Shown one piece after another: positions 8,771 to 18,219 of a stretch of DNA of 64,000 nucleotides. Both the position numbers and the translations under genes were made by a program. The notes beneath the pieces were generated by a model. That model saw only the letters and a list, made by a program, of their open reading frames with translations. It ran no database searches and was not told the DNA's origin. Location of the stretch: positions 2,946,424 through 3,010,423 of the forward strand of contig JAHBUP010000001.1 in assembly GCA_019638015.1 (NCBI GenBank), in the 5' to 3' direction. The stretch comes from Melioribacteraceae bacterium (GTDB taxonomy: Bacteria > Bacteroidota > Ignavibacteria > Ignavibacteriales > Melioribacteraceae). The first letter of the stretch is position 1. Each line of letters starts with the position of its first letter.

Positions 8771-9865
8771 GTGTCAGAATCGAACCCTATAAAAAGGATA
8801 TTTGATCTTTATACCAGTGATCTCAGTTATAATGAAATAGAGAGGTTGGTAAAAAGAGAAGCTGGAGAAGTATATGAATTCTTCTCAAAAGATATTCCAA
8901 AAGCAGATCAAACAAAAAGTAAGTTTTATCGCTCTCTAATATTTATCCGCAGTTTGTTTAACGCATTCATCTTAAAATTGAGCCCCGCAAGAAGAATTTT
9001 TTATTTTGCTGCTCTTCTCTTCTTTTTTGTAGGCTATAGTCAGCCGAGCAATTTTTACCTAATACTAAGTTTTATAATTTTTAATCTGTTGCTTGCTTTT
9101 GAATTGGCAGATAAACTTTCTGCAAGAAGTGAGTTGGATGTGGCTAGGAAAATCCAATCAGATATTATTCCTAAACATGGAAATACAATTAATAAATTTG
9201 AGATAGCATCATATTATGAGCCTGCACGAGAAGTAGGCGGTGATTACTTTGATCTTGTTGAGAAGAATAATAAAACTTATTTATTTGTTGGCGATATATC
9301 AGGCAAAGGTATGGCAGCCGCATTATATATGGTAGTTGTAAAATCTATTTTTCATCTATTGCTCGATTCAATCTCCGATCTTAAAGAATTGATAATTCTG
9401 TTTAAGTATCATTTTTCGAAAAATCTGCGAAAAGAAAATTTTATTACTCTAAATACCGCATTAATTAATGAGGATGGCTCTTTAAAGGTAATTAGGGCCG
9501 GTCATGGACCATTATATCACTATAAGAGTTCTTCACAAACCATTGAATCTATTGCTCCTCCAGGCATTGGTATTGGGTTTAATGATAGAGGCGTATTTGA
9601 GAAAACTCTCGAGGAAATTGAGATACGAACAGAACTAAATGACATACTCTTCTTTTTTACCGATGGTGTAAATGAAACAATGAATGAAACACATCAAGAA
9701 TTTGGTGAAGAAAGAATAAAAATTTTAATAAAAAATAACGCCTTTAGAACTTCTGATGAGATTAAAAATATTTTACTCTGGTCTGTTAATCAATACAGAG
9801 GTACTACACCTCAATTTGATGATTTAACTTTTGTAATACTTAAAGATATTGGGCATCATTCATAA
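8771..9865 (+). CDS. SpoIIE/RsbU-type PP2C serine phosphatase, membrane anchored
   Basis: This is a protein serine/threonine phosphatase of the type that dephosphorylates anti-sigma-factor antagonists in partner-switching systems. A cytoplasmic N-terminal part of about 70 residues is followed by two hydrophobic helices (about 76-110), then the PP2C SpoIIE domain. Metal-binding and structural motifs are intact: GGDYFDL (156-162), VGDISGKGMAAA (173-184), RAGHGP (242-247), FFTDGV (295-300) and FDD (349-351). The start is GTG. No sensor domain such as PAS or GAF is apparent. It converges with and overlaps the end of the Sel1 gene by 10 bases; an RsbW-like kinase lies beyond it. A functional link with that kinase is inferred. 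Confidence 0.88.
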   Translation: MSESNPIKRIFDLYTSDLSYNEIERLVKREAGEVYEFFSKDIPKADQTKSKFYRSLIFIRSLFNAFILKLSPARRIFYFAALLFFFVGYSQPSNFYLILSFIIFNLLLAFELADKLSARSELDVARKIQSDIIPKHGNTINKFEIASYYEPAREVGGDYFDLVEKNNKTYLFVGDISGKGMAAALYMVVVKSIFHLLLDSISDLKELIILFKYHFSKNLRKENFITLNTALINEDGSLKVIRAGHGPLYHYKSSSQTIESIAPPGIGIGFNDRGVFEKTLEEIEIRTELNDILFFFTDGVNETMNETHQEFGEERIKILIKNNAFRTSDEIKNILLWSVNQYRGTTPQFDDLTFVILKDIGHHS

Positions 9866-11421
9866 ATTCGGAATAATTCATTATCTGGCCTGATATCATC
9901 GTAGATCTTTTTTAATGAATAAAATGCAGTTTGATTACCTCTTTGTGCGGCATTTCTATAATATTTCACTGCCTGTGCTTTATTTTCATTTACCCCAATT
10001 CCATTTTCAAAACAATATCCTAAAGCGGTCTGGGCCAATACCGCCCCTTCATTTGCCAATTGAATAAGTGTATTAATTTCATTCTCACTTTTCTGAACAG
10101 ATGAGTCAGTAAGGCTCAATAATGCCATTCTAATATTCGCTTCCCGGCTACCTAAATCTTTTGCGATTGTCCAGTACTCAATTGCTTTATTTTTATCTTT
10201 TGGAACAATGGTCCCGAGTGAATGAAGAAGTCCCATTTCAATTAAGGAAGGAATATGATTTGCTTTCGCTGCCGACTGAAGAAGTGCAAGTGCCTGTTCG
10301 CTCGTTATCTGATTATTAAACCCTAGAGCCGCTAATGCCGAATAAATAAATTTCGCTTCAGAGAAATTATCTTTTACTCCCTTCTGAAGTATTGAAATAA
10401 ATAAAGGATTCTGAGACATTTTAAATAATGATTCCCCAGCTTTAAAAGAACCAAGTCTGTACGAACGTAAATAAGAAATTGATGATCTAACCAAATCTTT
10501 TTCAAATAAATAACCTAATTCGTAACACCGGCCAATTATTAAAAGTGCTTCCGGGCTACCAATCTCCGCGGCATAATTAATCAGTCCAACTGAGGTTGTA
10601 TCTTTGATATGTAGTGAATCACCTACCTCATTTATTCCCAAGTACTTCTTTAATTCTGCTTTATCTTTTTCAATAAGATTTTTAATAAACTCTTCATTAT
10701 TTAACTCATTAGATTTATCGCCACTCTCGAAATCAAAATAATCTAATTCCCAATTAGTATTCATCAAATTGGAAGATTCATCTGCCGTTTTATTAACTTG
10801 TATATCGATTGAATCGGCTTGAAGCGAAGGGATAAACCCACTTTTCAAGAGCTGGTCTAAAGCTAATTTGGCATCTTTATTATTAGCCTGCGTAGCCAGT
10901 TTCAAATATCTATAAGATTCATTCAAATTACGGCTTACGGTCAAGTTATCTGTATAAATTAAACCGAGAGCTAATTGAGCTTCAGCTAAACCTGAAACAG
11001 CGGCTGCTTTAAAATTTTGAAAAGCCTCAAACGGATTCCATGGAACTCCAATTCCATTATAAAGCATTATACCATAATTAAATCTTGCTGCTGGAAGGTT
11101 TTGATCGACTGCTTTGCGAATCCAATAAATAGCCTTAACTGTATCTGCACTAAATCCATTGCCGAGAAGGTACCTGATACCCAGTTCATGCTGTGCAAAT
11201 GGGTCGTTACGATTAGCTTCACTCACTAATAAATAGCCTGCAATAAGAGAATAGGATGGATATTTTGCCTTAATTAATGGCTGACGGCGCGAGAAGTTTT
11301 CACGAAACGCTTCGCTTCTTGTAGAATCCTGTGCAAAATTATTTTCAACAAATAACGTTGAAAGTAAGATGAGGCAGATGAATAATTGTTTAGATAGATT
11401 ATTAATAATTAGTAGAGCCAC
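9856..11421 (-). CDS. Exported Sel1-repeat (TPR-like) protein
   Basis: The protein (521 residues) has an N-terminal signal peptide ending around the AQ at residues 30-31, then multiple Sel1-like helical repeats recognisable by phrases such as AQHELGIRYLLGNG, AEAQLALGLIYTD, ALLIIGRCYELGY and AQTALGYCFENG. Such repeats form solenoids for protein-protein interaction; no enzymatic domain is visible. A stretch around residues 205-260 is rich in acidic and polar residues and breaks the repeat array into two blocks. The start is GTG at 11421, overlapping the 3' end of the kinase gene by 13 bases, so translation is probably coupled. Partner proteins cannot be read from the sequence. Confidence 0.82.
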   Translation of the reverse strand: MALLIINNLSKQLFICLILLSTLFVENNFAQDSTRSEAFRENFSRRQPLIKAKYPSYSLIAGYLLVSEANRNDPFAQHELGIRYLLGNGFSADTVKAIYWIRKAVDQNLPAARFNYGIMLYNGIGVPWNPFEAFQNFKAAAVSGLAEAQLALGLIYTDNLTVSRNLNESYRYLKLATQANNKDAKLALDQLLKSGFIPSLQADSIDIQVNKTADESSNLMNTNWELDYFDFESGDKSNELNNEEFIKNLIEKDKAELKKYLGINEVGDSLHIKDTTSVGLINYAAEIGSPEALLIIGRCYELGYLFEKDLVRSSISYLRSYRLGSFKAGESLFKMSQNPLFISILQKGVKDNFSEAKFIYSALAALGFNNQITSEQALALLQSAAKANHIPSLIEMGLLHSLGTIVPKDKNKAIEYWTIAKDLGSREANIRMALLSLTDSSVQKSENEINTLIQLANEGAVLAQTALGYCFENGIGVNENKAQAVKYYRNAAQRGNQTAFYSLKKIYDDIRPDNELFRIYE

Positions 11422-11825
11422 TTTTTTAATGCAAAGTAATTTTCACCATTAATTGAATAATAACTCATTTCATCCATAAGTTGTTTTATGATGAACAAGC
11501 CCATTCCTCCTTCAGGAAGATTATCAATATCGGAAGGATCGAAATCCAGTTCACGAACATCAAGATTTGGGCGAGGACTGCCGCTATCAACGATTACAAT
11601 ATTTAATAAGTTATCAATTTTGGAAACTTTAACTTCGATGAGATGATTTGGTTCCCCTTTGTACGAATGTTTTATTACGTTATTTATTGCTTCGGTTAAA
11701 GAGATAGTTATGGCGTTGCAAGTAAATTGTTCAACTCCCTGGTTGGATAAATGAGCAATTATTTCATCAATACAAGGACCTACTTGATCATAATCACTTA
11801 AAAGGCTGAACTTTTTCTCAGTCAC
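11409..11825 (-). CDS. RsbW-like anti-sigma factor / serine kinase (HATPase)
   Basis: The 138-residue protein is a stand-alone GHKL ATPase domain of the RsbW/SpoIIAB family. The N box is at about E45-K57 (EAINNVIKHSYKG), the G1 box at D80-S-G82, and the G2 box at GGMGLFIIKQ (106-115). Family members bind a sigma factor and phosphorylate an antagonist protein; the nearby SpoIIE phosphatase would carry out the opposing reaction. No STAS-domain antagonist and no alternative sigma factor are present nearby, so the third partner is encoded elsewhere or the module works on another target. It is the first gene of a coupled pair with the Sel1 protein. Confidence 0.87.
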   Translation of the reverse strand: MTEKKFSLLSDYDQVGPCIDEIIAHLSNQGVEQFTCNAITISLTEAINNVIKHSYKGEPNHLIEVKVSKIDNLLNIVIVDSGSPRPNLDVRELDFDPSDIDNLPEGGMGLFIIKQLMDEMSYYSINGENYFALKKWLY

Positions 11826-11955
11826 TTCTTCACTATTGAATTTTATACATCAATATAAAAAAGTACTGCTTAACTCAAAAGCATCAAATAAAGATATTTT
11901 GAATTTCCCCTACAAAGATGACCTAAAAAAACCAGCACATGTGATACGCTATACT

Positions 11956-12147
11956 CTATTTTTCTTTTACCTTACACGTTGAAATCCCAAAAGGTAAGTA
12001 AGCCGGGCATCTTCTCATAAATGCCGTGGCGATCGGTATTAACCCTATCAAACCCCATAAAGATTCGTACGCTATGCCAATTGCAAGGATTAATATTCCA
12101 AGAATAATTCTAAGGTTACGGTCTACACCACCCACATTCTCTTTCAT
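11956..12147 (-). CDS. Small DUF2892 (YgaP-like) inner-membrane protein
   Basis: The 63-residue protein begins with the typical ENVGGVDRNLRIILG segment, followed by two hydrophobic helices and an ending RCPAYLPFGISTCKVKEK. This matches the DUF2892 family, whose members are small membrane proteins sometimes fused to rhodanese domains. Two cysteines (in RCP and STC) are typical of the family. Function is unknown. It lies 21 bases upstream of the glycoside hydrolase gene region on the same strand, but the downstream gene's own start is much farther away, so no operon is implied. Confidence 0.8.
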   Translation of the reverse strand: MKENVGGVDRNLRIILGILILAIGIAYESLWGLIGLIPIATAFMRRCPAYLPFGISTCKVKEK

Positions 12148-12168
12148 GCATACTCCTATTAATATTGA

Positions 12169-13623
12169 TTATTTTATAAATGTCATGATTTTAGATTGAG
12201 CAAAACTATCGATTACTAATCTGTAACAATAAATACCGGATGCCAGTTCATATTGATATGATGCAAATTTCACTTCATGGATTCCAGGAATTTTTTCCTC
12301 ATTTACCAAGAGCGCGATTTCATTTCCCAAAATATCATAAACTTTCAAAGATACTTTAGAGGTATTCTTACCTAATATTTTAGGTACAGAATATTTTATT
12401 GTTGTTTCGGGATTGAATGGATTGGGGTAATTTTGATACAAAACAAAATTATTATTTGCTTGTATTTCACTATCTATGGAGGTGGTATTAAAAAATTTCA
12501 ATTTAATTAATTCCCACAATTCTCTGCTTCCCGAATCATATCCAAGTGCCCATAGTCCAATCCCTCTGAGTTTTTGTGTAAGGGCAAGTTCAAACTTTAA
12601 CTCGATACTTTTTGAATCCTCAAACCAAATCTGATTCCACGTGGAATCTTTCCACCGCAACCAAGGAGTTTGTGAAATTTCATCCCATAAATATTCGGCA
12701 CCTTTATAGTTTGATAAATCGCGGTGAAGAATTATTTTTTGCCAGTTGTTCGTTAATGAATCTGGATTAAATCTTTTAACCGGTGCGTATGGTCTTTCAG
12801 AATCCGTTTTCCAATAATTCCCATAATATGGCACACCTAAAATTAATTTTTTCGGGTTATAATCGATCACCGGCTTGTAATCACTTAGTACTGCTTTAGA
12901 AACACTAAAAAAAGGGCCAGAGAAAGGTGCAGTGGGGCCTGTTGTTTCACTCCAACTACCATAAAAATCATAACCCATTGCAAATAAATAATCACATTTT
13001 TCACTCATTCTTTTAAAGTCCCATTTCCCATCATTAACAATTGGAGTAGAAAATGAAATTTCCAAACTTGGATTTATATTTTTGAAATGATTACCGGCTA
13101 ATATTAGAAAATTTATAACGACCTCACCTTTATCGGAATCCAGTAAATTCTCAAAATCAAAATTGATCCCATCTAAAGAGTAGGGAAATAAATATTTCGC
13201 AATATTATTAAATAGGTTTTCACGTATAAATGAATCGTTCATTAATTTATTAATCTGAGTTCCTTCGAAATTAGCAACCGTTAAAATAATTTTGCAATTA
13301 TTATCTCGCGAAGAATTAATAACATCAATCCATGGCCAATTAATTGGAGGAGTAATATTGCCAAGACTATCAGCCTCAAATGCCATAATGGCTACATGTG
13401 TAAGTAAGCTATAATCAATTGTTTTATGAGTCCCGGCAAGATATTCCCAGTATGGTAAGAAACCGAAGACTGTTTTGGGTTCGCTTGCTTGTTGTTCAAT
13501 CAAGCTATCTAAAGAAATATCCTTGAGTAAATTAATATCTTGGTGAGTGGGCTGTAGTGGAACGGCAATTATTACAAATGGGAAAACCACAGAAAGAATT
13601 TGAATTAATCTTTTCACCATCAT
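12169..13623 (-). CDS. Secreted GH18-family glycoside hydrolase with T9SS sorting domain
   Basis: An N-terminal hydrophobic signal (about residues 4-22) precedes a glycosyl hydrolase family 18 barrel. The family signature is present as DGINFDFEN (151-159), with the catalytic glutamate at 158, and the barrel strand motifs FAMGYDFYG and GLWALGYDSG are visible. Related proteins include chitinases and spore-germination YaaH-type peptidoglycan hydrolases, so the substrate could be chitin or another N-acetylglucosamine polymer. From about residue 395 a type IX secretion C-terminal domain begins (YPNPFNP, LKVYDILGNE, and a SGIYCYRL segment), indicating export across the outer membrane. The gene begins with two adjacent ATG codons. 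Confidence 0.87.
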   Translation of the reverse strand: MMVKRLIQILSVVFPFVIIAVPLQPTHQDINLLKDISLDSLIEQQASEPKTVFGFLPYWEYLAGTHKTIDYSLLTHVAIMAFEADSLGNITPPINWPWIDVINSSRDNNCKIILTVANFEGTQINKLMNDSFIRENLFNNIAKYLFPYSLDGINFDFENLLDSDKGEVVINFLILAGNHFKNINPSLEISFSTPIVNDGKWDFKRMSEKCDYLFAMGYDFYGSWSETTGPTAPFSGPFFSVSKAVLSDYKPVIDYNPKKLILGVPYYGNYWKTDSERPYAPVKRFNPDSLTNNWQKIILHRDLSNYKGAEYLWDEISQTPWLRWKDSTWNQIWFEDSKSIELKFELALTQKLRGIGLWALGYDSGSRELWELIKLKFFNTTSIDSEIQANNNFVLYQNYPNPFNPETTIKYSVPKILGKNTSKVSLKVYDILGNEIALLVNEEKIPGIHEVKFASYQYELASGIYCYRLVIDSFAQSKIMTFIK

Positions 13624-13684
13624 GCCTTAATATTTACATTTGAATTATAATAAAATTTATGGAGAGTTTATCGGTAAGAAGATA

Positions 13685-13719
13685 GGGTTAATCTTTTTAT
13701 AAAATGAAAAGATTAACCC
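13685..13719 (-). terminator. Hairpin after the TonB-dependent receptor gene
   Basis: A 13-bp perfect inverted repeat GGGTTAATCTTTT / AAAAGATTAACCC with a 9-base loop lies just beyond the stop codon of the minus-strand receptor gene. The T-tract after it is interrupted, so it may be a terminator or an mRNA 3'-end stabiliser. Confidence 0.6.
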
Positions 13720-13726
13720 CAATTCT

Positions 13727-16285
13727 CTAAAGTTCGTCTAACCCTTCTTCGATTCTTTCTCTTCGATTCTGGTCTTGAGTACGGCGTGATTCAATTCGAA
13801 ATGAAATTCCTAAAAATGCCATACGCGAATCAAATCTTCTATCATTAGTAATTGAAAAACCAGTACCTATTGTTTCAGTATTGAATTTCCTCGTCTTAAA
13901 TAAATCAGTAACTCTTAAAGTAAAAGTTAATTTTCCATCTAAAAATTCTTTTCGAGCCATCATATCCATAGCATACTGTTCCTGCATTTTAGTTTGAGCG
14001 GAACTTCCGAAGAACATTCCTCCAAATCCTCCACCCATACCACCTCCGCCGCCCCGGCCGCCACCGCCAAACATACCACCACCGCCAGTCGATAGTAAAA
14101 TTGTTGGTGAAGAATAGGAGAAAATTAACTGCAGTGAAAAATCATTTGGAAATGTAAATGAGGAATTGAGTCGAGATACCCAACTATCTGTTGATCTTGT
14201 ACCGCCAAGAGTTCCTTTATCTTCAACACTGCTGTTATAATATGAAAGAGTTCCATTTAATCTTAACCAGTCAGCAACAGGTTGAGTTAGAATAAACTCA
14301 AGACCGTATGATTTACCTTTAGAGACATTTTCAAATGTTGAATATGTAACTCCATTTGAAAGTAGCGTGCTGATAGTTGAAATAAGGTTTGTATTTTGAC
14401 GATAAAACAGATTTGAAATTAAATAGGTCTTTCCGAATGCTTGGGTTAATCCCAATTCTACGGAGTTATGATACTGTGGTTTTAAATTTGGATTTCCAGC
14501 AGAAATATTCAGAGAGTCAGTTCTATCTATGTAGGGATTTAGCTGTCTGTTTTGTGGTCTATCGATTCGCCTACTATAACTTAACTGAATTTCATCGATA
14601 TCGTTTAATTTATATCGTAAATGTGCTGTAGGATAAACATCAAAATAGTCACTCTCATAACTTTGATTTTTAGTTATAGAATTTCCTTCAACATATACTT
14701 GCTCAGCTCGCAAACCTATCTGTCCGGTTAAATCACCAATACCATTTGAATAAATTGCATATAAAGCGTGTACTAGTTCCTTATAATCATACTCATCATC
14801 GCCAAGTGAACTTAATCCCCAACTATTATTAGAGGCATTGTAATCAAGATATTTATTTGATGAAGTGAGGTCCTTAATTTGACTTCTGAATCCTGTTTCT
14901 AATCTACCCCATGAATCCATTGGCTGAATAAAATTAGCCTGAGCCAATATAAGTTTTTGAGCATTTGATGATAATGCATTTTGTCTGGTTGGTACTTGCA
15001 ATGGCATACCCGAACCAACATCAAAATAATTTTGGTTAATGAACGAGTTATTATCCATCTCGCTAGTTGAGTACATAATATCAGCAGTAATCTCTTTCGC
15101 CCTATTTTCAAAATTCTTTTTATAACTAAGTGTATAATTTCCCGAATGATTATCTCTATCCGCAGTGCTTATTCTATCAAAGAAGCTAGTTAGGTTATTA
15201 ACACCGGTGTAATTTTTGTTAATTATTGTACTTGAATTATCAAAATCACCAAATCGTAATTGTGAAGAAAGTGTAATAAATTCCCTTTCCTGCAAATAAT
15301 AATCTATACCAAAATTTACGCTATGGTTTTTCATTTTGAAATTCCCATCAGTATTTTGATCGAGGATATTTGCCGAATTGCCTAAATAGGATGTTCTCAA
15401 TGAGGTACCACCATTATAGGTGTTGAAAAATCTGCCATCATAACCGGCAAGGATTGAATAGTCATCATCTCTGATGCTACCATTTAATGAAGTATTAGCT
15501 CTGCCTTGTGAACCAAGATTACCCATTACATTGCCACTATAACCGAGATTTGATTTACGTTTTAATATAACGTTTATGATTCCAGCGGTTCCTTCTGGAT
15601 CATACCTAGCCGAAGGATTGGTAACCAACTCTATACTCTCTATTGAACTTGCCGGAATTTGAGCTAGTACATCCGAGCCGCTAAATCCAGCTAAAGATGC
15701 GGGTCTTCCATCTACCAATACAGTAATATTAGTATTCCCTCTTACTGCTACACCGCCGTCAGCGTCAACCTGGACAGATGGAATATTTTCTAGCACATCT
15801 ACAGCTGTTCCACCTGAATTTGACATATTTGCATCAAGATTATAAACTTTTTTATCAAGATTGAACTGCATTGTCTCTTTTGATGATTGAACAACTATTT
15901 CATTCATATTGACAGATTTTGGTTCAATTTTAATCTCCTTTAAATCTATAGTCCATGAAGAGGGATTAATTGTTAAATCACTAATTCTTTTTGTTAAATA
16001 TCCGATGTAACTAAGATTAATATGATATTTACCGGGGAGAATTTTATCGAATGTGAATGAGCCATCTTTATTAGATACCGTTCCATTCACCATTACCGAA
16101 TCTCTCGATCGGAACAGAATAATATTGCCATATTCTACAGGTGAGTTTGTTTCAGAGTCAATTAATAAGCCGGTTATTTTACCATTCGGTTGAAATTGTG
16201 AAGCATCCATTCTTCTTTGATTGTTTTGGGAGAAAATGGAAACTATGGGGAGGAGCAGAATTACGAAGAGAAAGTACTTTTTCAC
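13727..16285 (-). CDS. TonB-dependent receptor-like outer-membrane barrel (OMP_b-brl_3 type)
   Basis: The 852-residue protein has a signal peptide, then a carboxypeptidase-regulatory-like beta-sandwich (residues about 33-110: KITGLLIDSETNSPVEYGNI). A plug domain follows, with NIPSVQVDADGGVAVRGN and the PEGTAGIINVILK segment, and then a long beta-barrel. This is the layout of Bacteroidota outer-membrane beta-barrel family receptors. Near residues 732-758 a run of glycine and methionine/phenylalanine residues forms an extended loop in the barrel. No SusD partner or substrate gene is adjacent. The cargo is unknown. It diverges from msrA across about 200 bases. Confidence 0.87.
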   Translation of the reverse strand: MKKYFLFVILLLPIVSIFSQNNQRRMDASQFQPNGKITGLLIDSETNSPVEYGNIILFRSRDSVMVNGTVSNKDGSFTFDKILPGKYHINLSYIGYLTKRISDLTINPSSWTIDLKEIKIEPKSVNMNEIVVQSSKETMQFNLDKKVYNLDANMSNSGGTAVDVLENIPSVQVDADGGVAVRGNTNITVLVDGRPASLAGFSGSDVLAQIPASSIESIELVTNPSARYDPEGTAGIINVILKRKSNLGYSGNVMGNLGSQGRANTSLNGSIRDDDYSILAGYDGRFFNTYNGGTSLRTSYLGNSANILDQNTDGNFKMKNHSVNFGIDYYLQEREFITLSSQLRFGDFDNSSTIINKNYTGVNNLTSFFDRISTADRDNHSGNYTLSYKKNFENRAKEITADIMYSTSEMDNNSFINQNYFDVGSGMPLQVPTRQNALSSNAQKLILAQANFIQPMDSWGRLETGFRSQIKDLTSSNKYLDYNASNNSWGLSSLGDDEYDYKELVHALYAIYSNGIGDLTGQIGLRAEQVYVEGNSITKNQSYESDYFDVYPTAHLRYKLNDIDEIQLSYSRRIDRPQNRQLNPYIDRTDSLNISAGNPNLKPQYHNSVELGLTQAFGKTYLISNLFYRQNTNLISTISTLLSNGVTYSTFENVSKGKSYGLEFILTQPVADWLRLNGTLSYYNSSVEDKGTLGGTRSTDSWVSRLNSSFTFPNDFSLQLIFSYSSPTILLSTGGGGMFGGGGRGGGGGMGGGFGGMFFGSSAQTKMQEQYAMDMMARKEFLDGKLTFTLRVTDLFKTRKFNTETIGTGFSITNDRRFDSRMAFLGISFRIESRRTQDQNRRERIEEGLDEL

Positions 16286-16492
16286 AACATATCCTTATTT
16301 TTTTTGTTTTAACATACTTTTTTACTAAAAGGTTTAATTTAGATGTGAAATTTAGTTATAAGTTTCAAATCTAGTCTGATTAAAATTTATAGCAAAAAGA
16401 GAAAAATTTTGAACCTCTCAAGGAGAACTATAATTACAGCCAATATGTTTTGAAAAGAGAGACACAAAAATTTTGATCAATTGAAAATAAAA

Positions 16493-17146
16493 ATGAAAAT
16501 ATTATTCTCTTATGCGATTGGTTTATGCCTTTTAAGTCTAATAGCATGCAATTCAAAAGTAAATAGTAAACAAATAATAATCGAAGATGAGATCATAATG
16601 GATTCTAATAAAGTAACCGAGATTGCGACTCTGGGGAGTGGATGCTTTTGGTGTACCGAAGCAATATTTTTGAGAGTAAACGGCGTTTTGAAGGTACAAA
16701 GCGGCTATTCGGGTGGAAATGTTCCTAACCCGACTTATGAAGCAGTGTGCACCGGGAAAACCGGTCATGCGGAGGTTTGCCAAATTACATTTGACCCCTC
16801 GGTAATCTCTTTTACCGATCTACTTCAAGTTTTCTTTAATACACATGATCCCACAACCTTAAATCAACAAGGGGCAGATGTTGGCACACAGTACAGGTCA
16901 GTAATCTTATATCATTCTGAAGAACAGAAAAAAATTGCGGAGGGAATAATTTCCCAACTCGACGAAGAAAAAATTTGGGAGACTAAAATTGTTACTGAGA
17001 TTTCTCCCTTCAAAAAATTTTATAAGGCAGAAGATTATCACCAAAATTACTATGCTCGAAATGAATATCAACCATACTGCAGCTTTGTAATTACTCCAAA
17101 AATTGAAAAATTCGAAAAAGTATTCAGTGATAAGTTAAAAAAATAA
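16493..17146 (+). CDS. msrA: Peptide methionine-(S)-sulfoxide reductase, lipoprotein form
   Basis: MsrA repairs oxidised methionine. The catalytic motif GCFWC is present with C51 as nucleophile, followed by [17 protein letters not shown] and [20 protein letters not shown], all family hallmarks. With the ATG at 16493 the protein has 217 residues and begins with a lipoprotein signal ending LIAC (C19), so it is probably anchored in the envelope and acts on periplasmic proteins. A TTG four codons upstream (16481) is in frame but gives no better signal peptide. A further cysteine lies near the C-terminus (YCSF) and may resolve the sulfenic acid. The gene stands alone between a divergent receptor gene and a convergent amidase gene. 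Confidence 0.93.
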   Translation: MKILFSYAIGLCLLSLIACNSKVNSKQIIIEDEIIMDSNKVTEIATLGSGCFWCTEAIFLRVNGVLKVQSGYSGGNVPNPTYEAVCTGKTGHAEVCQITFDPSVISFTDLLQVFFNTHDPTTLNQQGADVGTQYRSVILYHSEEQKKIAEGIISQLDEEKIWETKIVTEISPFKKFYKAEDYHQNYYARNEYQPYCSFVITPKIEKFEKVFSDKLKK

Positions 17147-17160
17147 GATTCACCATTATT

Positions 17161-18219
17161 CTAATTATAAATAATCTCACCATTCCTGAATGAAAAACTT
17201 TTTTCGAATGGAAGATTGTGAACACCATTTTTGTTCGCTGTTATAATCCTCACCAAAAAAGTTTGGTCACTATTTAAAGAGATTGGAACAGCAAGCATTC
17301 CGGTTGATTCATCAAAATTATAATTGTTGCTCTGTTTATTTATAAAGACATCGATTTTTCTTTTATTTATCGGAGTCTTTGTTTCAATCTTAAAATTCAT
17401 ATTTATAATTAAACTATCCACCGAGTATCCGTAGTCTTTATATGTTACTACAGGTTTATCTGCTTTTAAATATTTACCCAATCCACGGTAAATTCCCCAC
17501 GCTTGAATTTTATTGAATTCTTCAATATTGAGCCGTTGTTCTTCGTGACTACTAGTGTGAAATGCACATTCAACAAGCACTGAAGGAATTAATGTTCTGC
17601 GAAGCACCGAGAAACCATCTCCCGGATAAATAAAATAATCAGAGTAAGTGCCATCAAATGAACCTAATCCACCCGGGTTACGCATTACATAGGATAAATC
17701 TCGTTGAATAAATCTAGCCAAATCCCTCTCCATTGGTTCATACTCGTAATTTTCTTCAAGAGCATGGTAATACGTTGATGTATAATTAGTATAATCATCC
17801 TCCCACCTAGCAGGCGCATTATGATGAATACTTATGAACAAATCGGCTTTGCTATTATTGGCGAGTTCAGAACGAAATGCTAAAGGAACAGTTTTATCTG
17901 TATCTCTCGATAAGATTACTTCTCCGTTTGATAATTCAATAAAATTTTTGAGAAAGAGAGCAACTCGCAGATTCACATCCGCTTCAATAACATTGCCGGC
18001 TTTATTTGTATTTCTCCTATCTTCTCCTCCATGCCCAGGATCAATAAATAATTTTTTGCCGGTAAAATGAGGTTTAAAGTCCTCAATCGTATTCAAATAT
18101 TTTTCCTGATCTTGAAGATCAGGGGGTACATAATAGTAAACAATTTTTTCACTTGAACATGACGCTAATGCTAGCATCATAGTAATACAAATGGTAATAA
18201 CTAAATATTTTTTATACAT
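17161..18219 (-). CDS. N-acetylmuramoyl-L-alanine amidase lipoprotein (Amidase_3)
   Basis: The enzyme cleaves the amide bond between muramic acid and the stem peptide of peptidoglycan. Zinc ligands are visible at H63 (DPGHGG), E79 (GNVIEADVN) and H132 (SIHHNA), and the catalytic glutamate in VLVECAFHT. The start at 18219 is chosen because TAAAAGGAGAATT precedes it and because it yields a clean lipoprotein signal ending in LASC (C21). A longer frame begins nine codons earlier without such support. After the catalytic domain there is a C-terminal extension of about 90 residues with beta-rich character and no recognised domain. The 5' end overlaps the 3' end of the helicase gene by 19 bases. Confidence 0.9.
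   Translation of the reverse strand: MYKKYLVITICITMMLALASCSSEKIVYYYVPPDLQDQEKYLNTIEDFKPHFTGKKLFIDPGHGGEDRRNTNKAGNVIEADVNLRVALFLKNFIELSNGEVILSRDTDKTVPLAFRSELANNSKADLFISIHHNAPARWEDDYTNYTSTYYHALEENYEYEPMERDLARFIQRDLSYVMRNPGGLGSFDGTYSDYFIYPGDGFSVLRRTLIPSVLVECAFHTSSHEEQRLNIEEFNKIQAWGIYRGLGKYLKADKPVVTYKDYGYSVDSLIINMNFKIETKTPINKRKIDVFINKQSNNYNFDESTGMLAVPISLNSDQTFLVRIITANKNGVHNLPFEKSFSFRNGEIIYN

Noticed and set aside
16402..16476. Two copies of AAAAATTTTGA upstream of msrA
   Set aside because: The sequence is AT-rich and low in complexity, so two copies 64 bases apart are not surprising.
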